Positions 55,050 through 64,000 of a stretch of DNA of 64,000 nt are shown here, in pieces. Each line of letters starts with the position of its first letter. Position 1 is the first letter of the stretch. The notes beneath the pieces are model-generated. The model was not told the DNA's origin. It worked only from the letters and a program-made list of their open reading frames with translations, and did not search any database. Origin of the DNA: Tieghemostelium lacteum (lineage: Eukaryota; Evosea; Eumycetozoa; Dictyosteliales; Raperosteliaceae); assembly GCA_001606155.1 (NCBI GenBank), contig LODT01000022.1, forward strand, positions 310,001 to 374,000. Reading direction: 5' to 3'. Both the position numbers and the translations under genes were made by a program.

Positions 55050-56483
55050 TTATAGATTGGATTTAGGATGAGAAGGTAATTCTATAGATTGAAAATGACT
55101 GAAATAATTGTTTGGATCATATTTTAATTTGATTTGTTGAAGTCTTGGATAATTGGAACCGTAGTAGGCTTGTCTCCAATCTATATTTGGGTCATCATCT
55201 GGGTAGTTTTGGTATATTGATGATGAGATTTCAGAGAATTGATTTTGAACTCTGTCAGTCCATTGACTAAAGAGTTGGTCATTTTCAGGTTGAACATAGG
55301 AACATATACCGACTAATGACCAATCACATTCTCTGTGTATAAATGCACAGTCTGTAGGAGGCACTTGATTTTGTTTACCTCCATGATAGTACAAAACAAT
55401 ACTGAAATTAGTTTGATTATCAAATATAGGCCATCGATTATTTACATCTCCCATGACAATATCCGAAGTCATATGAGATTTAAGTTGTTTGATTCTGTCT
55501 CTATTCAAATCTGACCCGAATACCAGTCTATTTTTAGTGAATGATCTTCTAATGAGTTCAGGGTTAGGTCCTAATCTGATAATGTCCATGAAGGATTTGT
55601 GACTTTGAAAATCTTTCATAGTACGTCCAACACCCTTAAGAACATTCTGATGAAAGTCTTGAAATAACACCTCACCTCTCTCAGCAGGTCCGTTGTAAAA
55701 AAATATAATTTTCAAAGTCGGGTCAGAAGAGATGTTTTTGTAGGTTTTTCTGCATTCAAACGTCAGATGAACATCTGCATTTCTGTCAGTACGAGAATAA
55801 AGTAACAGACGTTCTAGAGAAACTTCAAAATCACTAAAAGGAATAACTAAAAACTGATAAAACACCAGAGGTGAGATTTCATATAATTGCAACTTAAATT
55901 GCAATACAATTCCAAATCCAGCGTGTCCTGCACCTCTAATTGCCCAAAACAAATCCGAATACTCACCATTTCTCGAGCAATTTACAATAGTCCCATTAGC
56001 CAATAAAACTCGTGCCTCTAAAACATTGTCAATGACATAACCGTAACTAGAGGACAGATAGTTACTTCCACCTCCCAATGTCAATCCACCTATACAAACA
56101 GTTGGACAACCTCCACCTGCAGTTGCTAAATTATACTTTGTAGTAGTTTCATAGAAATCCTTTAACAAGACACCAGATTGCACTGTTATAGTCTTATCAG
56201 AGACATTCAATTGAATGTCATTCATCTCTCTCAAATCTATGGAAACCCTGTCATCTAAAACAGACATACCAATACAAGAATGTCCACCTGACCGAACTGA
56301 AACTTTCTTTCCTAGACTTTGAGCATATTTCAAAGCCTCTTTACACTGAATCTCACTTCTAGGTATTACATAACAATATGGATTCCTCTGTATTCTACTA
56401 TTATAATTCTGAAAGTATTCTCTATATTCACTATCATCTCTTGAAACTATTTTCATCTCCATATTTCTCGTATCAGTATTCAT
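55050..56483 (-). CDS. Berberine-bridge-type FAD-linked oxidase
   Basis: Single exon, 477 aa. The FAD_binding_4 domain spans about 30-205: RSEIQCKEALKYAQ, KVSVRSGGHSCIGMS (His for 8-alpha flavin attachment), and AGGGCPTVCIGGLTLGGGSN, whose Cys fits the second covalent link of bicovalent flavoenzymes, then DLFWAIRGAGHAGFGIV. The C-terminal BBE motif is present (QAYYGSNYPRLQQIKLKYDP, then NNYFSHFQSI). No signal peptide is seen, unlike many relatives, so it may be cytosolic or peroxisomal. Substrates in this family are alcohols, carbohydrates or alkaloids; none can be chosen here. It shares a 154 bp divergent promoter with the aminoacylase gene. Confidence 0.88.
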   Translation of the reverse strand: MNTDTRNMEMKIVSRDDSEYREYFQNYNSRIQRNPYCYVIPRSEIQCKEALKYAQSLGKKVSVRSGGHSCIGMSVLDDRVSIDLREMNDIQLNVSDKTITVQSGVLLKDFYETTTKYNLATAGGGCPTVCIGGLTLGGGSNYLSSSYGYVIDNVLEARVLLANGTIVNCSRNGEYSDLFWAIRGAGHAGFGIVLQFKLQLYEISPLVFYQFLVIPFSDFEVSLERLLLYSRTDRNADVHLTFECRKTYKNISSDPTLKIIFFYNGPAERGEVLFQDFHQNVLKGVGRTMKDFQSHKSFMDIIRLGPNPELIRRSFTKNRLVFGSDLNRDRIKQLKSHMTSDIVMGDVNNRWPIFDNQTNFSIVLYYHGGKQNQVPPTDCAFIHRECDWSLVGICSYVQPENDQLFSQWTDRVQNQFSEISSSIYQNYPDDDPNIDWRQAYYGSNYPRLQQIKLKYDPNNYFSHFQSIELPSHPKSNL

Positions 56484-56637
56484 TCCAACCTTTTATTCCA
56501 TATATGTATAATATTAAAAAAAAAAAATGTAAGTTTGTCTCTTCTTTTTTACAAAAATGAACATTAATTTTTTTTTGAAATAAAATTTCACTTTTCTTAT
56601 AACACTATAAACACTGTAAACATACTTTATTAAAACT

Positions 56638-58005
56638 ATGGATAATCACAAAGATGAACGTAAAGTATTTTAATAACATTTTTTTAAAATTAATTAATGC
56701 AAAATTAAATTTAACATTATTTGTAACTTATGGTGTGATGTATGGGGTGTGTATATGTGGGGGTTTATAATATTTACAATTACTGTGTATATACATACAG
56801 ACCCTTCTGTAACTGTATTTAGAAAATTCTTACAAATAAGAACAGATCATCCAAATCCAGATTATGAAGGATCAACAACATTTTTATTGGAGAAAGCAAA
56901 GGAATATGGTATTGAGGCAGAGGTTTATAGAGGTACTGGATCACCTATTGTTATAATGAAGATTGAAGGTCAGGATCCAACATTACCTTGTGTATGTTTG
57001 AATTCACATGTTGATGTGGTACCTGCTGTGGTTGATTGTTGGAAAGTTGACCCATTCTCAGCATTCAAAGATGAAAAGGGTGATATATACTCAAGAGGTA
57101 CACAAGATATGAAATGTGTAGCTATCCAGTTTCTAGAGGTTGCAAGATTGATTAAACAAAGAGCAGAGAAACCAAAGAGAAATTTGATTTTGACTTTTGT
57201 ACCGGATGAGGAGATTGGTGGTACTGGAAAAGGTATGGAACTATTTGTAGAACACGAGAGATTTAGACAGTTGAATATAGGTTTGTGTATTGATGAGGGT
57301 TTGGCATCACCAAATGACACTTTTACTGTGTTTTATGGTGAAAGAGCACCTTGGTGGGTACATGTAACTGCTGTGGGAAATGTTGGGCATGGATCTAGAT
57401 TTATTGAAGGAACAGCTGTGGAGAAACTCATGAGAACTGTGAATAAGATGCTGCAGTTTAGAGATGATCAGTTTAACATTTTGCATAAAGGTCATTCGGA
57501 ATGTGGAAAGAAATTAGGAGATGTTACAACTTTGAACCTTACAGTTTTGAAAGCAGGTCTGCCTGAGAATGGTGGAAATGCTTATAACTACAATGTCATT
57601 CCTGCACAAGCTGAAGCCGGTTTCGATATCAGAATTCCTCCAACAGTCAACCTTCAGGAATTCCTAGAACAGATTAAAGCATGGACTGCCGAAGAAGGTC
57701 TATCATTTACATTTGCAAACTATACCGATCGTAATGAGATGACACATCTCAACCAAGACAACAAATGGTGGAGTTGTTTCCAGGACAGTTGTAAACAAAT
57801 TGGTATTACCATTGTACCTGAGATCTTCCCTGCTGCTACTGATTCCAGATTCATTCGTAATAAGGGTATTCCAGCATTCGGATTCTCACCAATCAACAAC
57901 ACACCCATCCTCCTACACGATCACAATGAATTTTTAAACGAAAAAACTTTCATCAAAGGTATTGATATCTATATGAACATTATTCCAAATCTATTAAACC
58001 TTTAG
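56638..58005 (+). CDS. acy1: Aminoacylase-1 (M20 metallopeptidase family)
   Basis: Two exons, 56638-56659 and 56801-58005; 408 aa. The 22-base first exon gives MDNHKDE and the join produces EHPSVTVFRKFLQIRT, matching the known N-terminus of aminoacylase-1. Zinc and catalytic residues are visible: NSHVDVVP (His, Asp), SRGTQDMK (bridging Asp), FVPDEEIGG (catalytic Glu-Glu), IDEG, and the C-terminal HDHNEFL His. The dimerisation lid contains GHGSRF and NYNVIPAQAEAGFDIR. It hydrolyses N-acyl-L-amino acids to amino acid and carboxylate in the cytosol. The 141 bp intron includes a G-rich TGTGGGGGT box at 56756-56764. Confidence 0.92.
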
Positions 58006-58217
58006 AAAAAAATCAAAATCAAAATCAATTATCAAAATCAAATTAATAAAATAAATCATATTGTTGTATCTTTATAATTAATATCTTTTATTCACAATTT
58101 TCAATATTATAATTTCCTTTTAAATATTAAATTGTTGAAAATTAAATTTAATTATTTTGATTTAGAGAAACTGAATGAAAGATTATTTTTTCAGTAATTT
58201 TGGTTTTTTATTACTAT

Positions 58218-60602
58218 TTAATTTGAACAAGTTGGTTGATATTTACATTTTTGGGAGGTGGTTAGAGCTAGAATACAATGATGAGGAGATTTACATGTTA
58301 TATCAGCACATGTAATACAAGAATCTTTTTTAACACATTTATAGATTTGATTTGATTGTTCTATACAATCATAACCTAAAGCACATGATAATTGAAAACA
58401 TGATTCACCTTGATACACATCAAATTGATTTACACAGATATGAGAATTTGGTAAACATATTTGTCCTCTAATACAAATGCAATCATTGTTAACTGTGTTG
58501 TTTTGTTGAACATGAGTAGATGTAACAGTAGATGTTGTAGTAGTACGTGTTGTAGCAGTACTAGTTGAAGTAGTAGTAGTGATTGGTGGAGTACGTGTTG
58601 TAGTGGTACCTGTTGTAACAGTACTTGTTATTGCAGTAGTAGTGATTGGTGGAGTACCTGTTGTAGTGGTACCTGTTGAAGCAGTGGCAGTGATTGGTGG
58701 AGTACCTGTTGAAGCAGTAGCAGTGATTGGTGGAGTACCTGTTGTAGTGGTACCTGTTGAAGCAGTGGCAGTGATTGGTGGAGTACTTGTTGTTGTAGTA
58801 ACAGTAGCTGGGTTGGTGGATGTTGTGTTTATAGTTGGATGAGATATAAATATTTTAATTGTATCATTAATTATATTTAAATATGTAATTGAAACTGTAA
58901 CAATGGATGAATCTCTATTTGTTTTAAACAAGACGTTGGACAGACTTTGTAAAAAATTTGGATCTCTATTTGTATTAAATACTTGTAATTCACCATTTGA
59001 AATACTAACAACATCAGATGATGTGGAGTTAGATGATGAAAATGATAATAGATCAGATGCATCAATACTATCCAAAACTTTAAAAGTAATGAATTGAACA
59101 TTACAATTTCCAGATGAAATTGGATTAAAATTAGAATCTAAGAAATGATATTCACCATTGGAGTTATATCCAATAGAGGAATTAATGATATTCAAAGATG
59201 CTGAGATTTTAGTTTTTTCACCAAATAAAATAAAACTCTTAAGATTTGTAAATTGTATAATTAAATCTGGAATACCATCATAATTAAAATCAGTCCAAGC
59301 TGAAAAAGTAACTGCTGTTTGTAATAATATAAAACCTCTACAATCACCAAATAATGGAGATGTTTTGATATTCAAATCATAAACAGCAGGTAATTTCATG
59401 GTGCTTCCATATACTCCCCAAGTATATTTAGAAAAAACATTACATGATATATCAGATAAACCATCTCCATTAATATCACCAACATACATAGAATCGCAAA
59501 ATTCTTGAGGTGAAGAAATATCTCTAACCCATTTAACAACTTCAGATGAGTTACCACTGTTAATATCAAAATGAGATTCCCAAATTCCACCTTTTTTACC
59601 ATAAATCATATAAATTGATTTTAAATCTGTACCAATTACAGCCATATCTATTAATCCATCACCATTGAAATCACCAAAACCACTTTGATTTATATATTCA
59701 TGAAAATATGCCATAATATCTATTGTAAAACCATTTGTACCATTTAATACTGGATTATATTGAGTTGGAAAAGATTTTAAACCAAAATTAACTGAACCAA
59801 TTTTATTCGAAAGTATTACCAAATCATCAATACCATCATTATTCAAATCTCCACAACCAAAATTTATAGTATTTTTCATTTGCATTATATGTCCAAATGT
59901 TCCATTTGATACAAAGTTAATATCAAATTTACCAGAATCTGTTGGAAACTTTTTACGATTGAGTCCATAGAGAACATAAACATCATCTACCGTATTAAAT
60001 ATCAAATCATTTATACCATCTCCATTATGATCACATAAAACTTGATAGGAAGCCCAGGGGTGCAGGGGTGAATTAACATAATCAATTACAAATCCATCAT
60101 TTCCATCAAAAGTTGAAAAATCATTCTTAAATGGTCCTGCATGACCATAAATTATTTTTAATTGACAGTTTTCCATACGAAATATAATTTCATCATATCC
60201 ATCATTATTTAAATCTCCACATATAAAGAAATTACGAAGATCACTTTGGTTAATGTCAATACTGAAACCATTGATTCCATCAATCATTGAAACTTTTAAA
60301 GGTCTTTGGTCACCATATATATAAATATCACCAAAAAATACATATGTTTTTTTGGTAGAATAATGTGATGTTATAAAATCCTAATTTTATATTTTCGTTA
60401 GATTATATATTTATAAACTTTAAATTTCAACTTAAAAACTTACTTGTATACCATCACCATTAAAATCAAAACCTCCAAATTTATATTCTGATTCAATTTC
60501 TAAACCATAGCTATTAGAATTATTAAATAAATTCTCAGATGAAGGGAAAGCAATATTTATAGATATCTTTAGAAAAAAAATTAGTAAGATAAATATATAC
60601 AT
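58218..60602 (-). CDS. Secreted seven-bladed FG-GAP beta-propeller protein, copy A
   Basis: Two exons on the minus strand, 60602-60444 and 60380-58218; 773 aa. Exon 1 carries the signal peptide (MYIFILLIFFLKISINIAFP) and, spliced to exon 2, the first calcium-type motif FDFNGDGIQDFI. Six further FG-GAP loops follow: GDLNNDGYDEI, CDHNGDGINDLI, GDLNNDGIDDL, GDFNGDGLIDM, GDINGDGLSDI and TDFNYDGIPDLI, making seven, the number in the integrin-alpha propeller head. Then come a beta-rich region, a Thr/Pro mucin-like stretch and a C-terminal Cys-rich module (CICIRGQICLPNSHIC, CITCADITCKSPHHC) resembling follistatin/CTDC-type dictyostelid domains. No membrane anchor, so probably an extracellular matrix protein. 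Confidence 0.83.
58510..58815 (-). repeat. Thr/Pro mucin-like minisatellite in copy A
   Basis: Repeated units encoding PPITATASTGT and TTTTGTPP, longer here than in copy B. A likely O-glycosylation stalk; length differs between the duplicates, as expected for slippage. Confidence 0.75.
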
Positions 60603-61034
60603 CTTTTATGAAAGAATGAAAAATAATAAAAAGAATATTTGAAGAGAATAGTGTTTAATTTATTGTTTTCATAAAATGTGTTGGAAAAGTGTGTGATACA
60701 ATTTTTCAAAAACATATTTAAATTATTTGTTCACACAAACTAATTAGATTATAGATCTATTTTTACATATAATTTTTCTAACCACTTCCTTATAGTAATG
60801 AATTTCAAGTTTGATGGTCAAAAACTTTGTTATTCGATGTCGATACTCTTCTTAAAAACAATAAAAAATCAAAAGATGGGTTTGTTAGAAAAACTGATGT
60901 TGTTGATATTAATTCGATAAATATCAAGACTTCTAGTCTAGAAATTTACTTTCATATCAATTAGAGAGTTGTTAAAAATCATCATTAGGATTAAAAAGGA
61001 TTTTAAGAAATTATTTTTAGTTTTTTATTACTAT
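60603..61034. other. Spacer between FG-GAP copies A and B with a gene relic
   Basis: The first 170 bp (promoter of copy A) closely match the promoter of copy B at 63308-63480. From about 60797 to 60963, plus strand, a coding-like stretch reads FDVDTLLKNNKKSKDGFVRKTDVV and stops; a related, longer version lies at 63660-63938. This is a decayed unidentified gene duplicated along with the FG-GAP gene. Confidence 0.5.
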
Positions 61035-63307
61035 TTAATTTGAACAAGTTGGTTGATATTTACATTTTTGGGAGGTGGTTAGAACTAGAATACAATGATG
61101 AGGAGATTTACAAGTTATATCAGCACAGGTAATACAAGAATCTTTTTTAACACATTTATAGATTTGATTTGATTTTTCAATACAATCATAACCTAAAGCA
61201 CATGGTAATTGAAAACATGATTCACCTTGATACACATCAAATGGATTTACACAGATATGAGAATTTGGTAAACATATTTGTCCTCTAATACAAATACAAT
61301 CATTGTTAACAGTGTTGTTTTGTTGAACTTGAGTAGATCGCGATGTTGTTGCAGTAGTGGTGATAGGTGGTTGAGTACCAGTAGTTGAAGCAGTACTTGT
61401 AGTAATACCTGTTGTTACAGTACTAGTTGAAGCAGTACCTGTTGTTACAGTACTAGTTGAAGCAGTAGCAGTGATTGGTGGAATACTTGTTGTTGTAGTA
61501 ACAGTAGCTGGGTTGGTGGATGTTGTGTTTATAGTTGGATGAGATATAAATATTTTAATTGTATCATTAATTATATTTAAATATGTAATTGAAATTGTAA
61601 CAATGGATGAATCTCTATTTGTTTTAAACAAGACGTTGGACAGACTTTGTAAAAAATTTGGATCTCTATTTGTATTAAAAACTTGTAATTCACCATTTGA
61701 AATACTAACAACATCAGATGAGATATTGCTAGATGATGAAAATGATAATTGATCAGATGCATCAATACTATCCAAAACTTTAAAAGTAATGAATTGAACA
61801 TTACAATTTCCAGATGAAATTGGATTAAAATTAGAATCTAAGAAACGATATTCACCATTGGAGTTATATGCAATAGAGGTATTAATGATATTCAAAGATG
61901 CTGATATTATACTGGTTTTTTCACCAAACACAATAAAACTCAATCTAAAAACAATTTGTATAATTAAATCTGGAATACCATCATTATTAAAATCAGTCCA
62001 AGTTGAATGACTACTTCCCGTTTTATATATTATAAAACCTCTACAATCACCAAATAATGGAGATGTTTTGATATTCAAATCATAAACAGCAGGTAATTTC
62101 ATGGTGGTTCCATATACTCCCCAAGTATATTCAGGAATATCAACATTACATGATATATCAGATAAACCATCTCCATTAATATCACCAAAATAGATAGAAT
62201 CGCAAAATTCTTGAGGTGAAGAAATATCTCTAACCCATTTAACAACTTCAGATGAGTTACCACTGTTAATATCAAAATGAGATTCCCAAATTCCACCTTT
62301 TTTACCATAAATCATATAAATTGATTTTAAATCCTGACCAATTACAGCCATATCTTTTAATCCATCACCATTGAAATCACCAAAACCACTCTGAAGCATT
62401 AATTGAGAGTTATAACCCTTAATATCTATTGTAAAGCCATTTGTACCATTTAATACTGGATTATATTGATTTGGAAAAGATTTTAAACCAAAATTAACTG
62501 AACCAGTAGCATCGGAAAGTATTAACAAATCATCAATACCATCATTATTCAAATCTCCACAACCAAAATTTAAAGTATTTTTCATTTGCATTATATGCCC
62601 AAATGTTCCATTTGATACAAAGTTAATATCAAATTTACCAGAATCTGTTGGAAACTTTTTACCACTATCAAGTCCATACAGAACATAAACATCATCTACC
62701 GTATTAAATATCAAATCTTTTATACCATCTCCATTATGATCACATAAAACTTGATATGAAGCTAAGGGGGCCGGGATAGAAGAAATATAATCAATTTCAA
62801 ATCCTTCAATTCCATCAAAAGTTGAAAAATCATTCTTAAATGGTCCTGCATGACCATATATTATTTTTAATTGACTATTTGTCATACGAATTATAATTTC
62901 ATCATATCCATCATTATTTATATCTCCACATATAAAGTCATTTTTATAATCCCTTCGTTTAATATCAATACTGAAACCATTGATTCCATCAATCATTGAA
63001 ACTTTTAAAGGTCTCTGGTCACCATATCTTGAGATATCACCAAAAAATAGATATATTTTTTGGTTTCGATAATGTGATGTTATAAAATCCTAATTTTATA
63101 TTTTCGTTAGATTATATTTATAAACTATATAAATTCAACTTAAAATCTTACCTGTTTACCATCACCATTAAAATCAAAACCTCCAGCTTTATATTCTGAA
63201 GAAATTTCTATAGGATAACTATTAGAATTATTAAAATTATCTGAAGTAGGGAAAGCAATATTTATAGATATCTTTAGAAAAAAAATTAGTAAGATATATA
63301 TATACAT
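61035..63307 (-). CDS. Secreted seven-bladed FG-GAP beta-propeller protein, copy B
   Basis: Two exons on the minus strand, 63307-63152 and 63089-61035; 736 aa. Same plan as copy A: signal peptide MYIYILLIFFLKISINIAFP, first blade FDFNGDGKQDFI across the splice, then six further D-x-N-x-D-G loops (GDINNDGYDEI to TDFNNDGIPDLI), Thr-rich stalk (shorter than A) and the same Cys-rich C-terminus. Long identical stretches to copy A, including synonymous sites and promoter, show a recent tandem duplication. Differences cluster in the blade faces (for example SIPAPLASY against SPLHPWASY) and the stalk. Confidence 0.83.
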
Positions 63308-63659
63308 CCTTTATGAAAGAATGAATAATAATAAAAAGAATATTTGAAGATAATAGTGTTATATTTATTGTTTACATAAAATGTGTTTGAAAAGTGTGTG
63401 ATACAATTTTACAAAAACATATATAAATTATTTGTTCACACAAAACTAATTGGATTATACTTGACAATATGGAGTAGTTTTATACTCTATAGATCTGTAT
63501 CTACATATTATTTTTTATTCACACAAGAATTTTCCACCATTGATTCCGTAGATTACAACCTTTTCTTTTATTATTTAATAATGTGAAAATGTAGTGGGAC
63601 GAAATATTTCGGTTTAGTAAATCAATCTTATCTTTAGTATATTGGTTTCACCACTTTCC

Positions 63660-63938
63660 ATATAGGCATGAATTTCAATAGAATATTGATAAGTTTGATG
63701 ATCAAAAGCCATGTTATTAGCATTACATTCCAATGTTTTTTCATCACTTAGTACTAAATGGAAAGTTACAGAATCCACTCAGTGATTATAGATGATTTAT
63801 ATGGAGTAGAGATCTTAAAGATGTTTCAAAGCAGATTATCTGATGACCCTACAGTTTTATGTTTAGATGTCGATACTCTTCTAACATACAAAAAAAAAAT
63901 CAAAAGATGGGTTTGTTTGAGAAAAACAGATGTTGTGG
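63660..63938 (+). pseudogene. Unidentified gene relic, second copy
   Basis: Plus strand: MNFNRILISLMIKSHVISI (from about 63669), a stop, then YRIHSVIIDDLYGVEILKMF, QSRLSDDPTVLCLDVDTLL and a frame ending TDVV just before the FG-GAP fragment. The DVDTLL...KTDVV part aligns with the relic at about 60834-60910. The first relic lacks the middle block. Family not recognised; a gene of unknown type that was carried along in the tandem duplication and decayed. Confidence 0.4.
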
Positions 63939-63940
63939 AT

Positions 63941-64000
63941 ACATCAAATTGATTTACACAGATATGAGAATTTGGTAAACATATTTGTCCTCTAATACAA
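63941..64000 (-). pseudogene. Third FG-GAP copy, 3' end rearranged, continues beyond window
   Basis: All 60 bases equal 58417-58476 in copy A, inside the Cys-rich C-terminal module (CIRGQICLPNSHICVNQFD). The last 200 bp of the gene, with its stop, are absent: the homology ends at 63940 and abuts the relic above. Read on the minus strand the frame runs on for about 30 codons into the relic. The rest of this copy lies to the right of the window. Confidence 0.7.

Overview
The window looks like nuclear DNA of a dictyostelid social amoeba. It is very AT-rich, with short GT-AG introns of about 50-140 bp (GTAAGT/GTATGT donors), long Asn/Gln/Ser/Thr tracts, tightly packed genes and typical families (expansin-like protein, amoebozoan GH25-like lysozyme, F-BAR/RhoGAP protein, cellulose-binding-type secreted proteins, F-box-like/LRR-like families). 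Composition is less extreme than I would expect for Dictyostelium discoideum, so a Cavenderia- or Heterostelium-like species is my guess; the species is not proven. No rRNA, tRNA or CRISPR was found.

Layout. 1-12351: a fast-evolving cluster of F-box-like/LRR-like genes (1-1563 cut by the window edge, 2196-3782, 4158-5933, 9078-10697, 10741-12351), with relics of the same family, decayed genes on the other strand and a Tc1/mariner-like transposase ORF (7094-8836). 12574-25004: nuclear and signalling genes, namely a PHD-TFIIS-central-SPOC protein of the PHF3/DIDO/Bye1 type, a seven-membrane-span protein, a broken protein kinase, an intact CaMK-type kinase, and a Cys-rich/winged-helix-like protein. 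25411-31411: a histidine acid phosphatase, then a gene-poor zone with a probable acyl-CoA oxidase relic, a fold-back repeat and a 2.88 kb DNA transposon with matching ends and TTAA flanks. 31531-46174: mostly secretory-pathway genes (two secreted proteins, a GH25-like lysozyme, a single-pass surface protein, an expansin-like protein) plus mannose-6-phosphate isomerase and a two-domain SCP2 protein. 46294-58005: an F-BAR/RhoGAP protein, a cupredoxin-like/carbohydrate-binding secreted protein, a small secreted protein, a PAPS-transporter-like SLC35B protein, a berberine-bridge-type FAD oxidase and aminoacylase-1. 58218-64000: a tandem array of secreted seven-bladed FG-GAP beta-propeller genes, two whole and a third copy starting at the right edge.

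How the genes fit together: there is no operon. Several genes suit the dictyostelid extracellular matrix and cell surface (expansin-like, cellulose-binding-type, FG-GAP and other secreted proteins). Mannose-6-phosphate isomerase and the sugar/sulfate-nucleotide transporter feed glycosylation and sulfation of such proteins. Exon structures were read by eye from GT/AG sites, phase and protein continuity, so single splice sites may be wrong, but most joins restore an obvious domain (for example the TFIIS-central helix, the kinase glycine loop, the F-BAR start, the first FG-GAP blade and the aminoacylase N-terminus).
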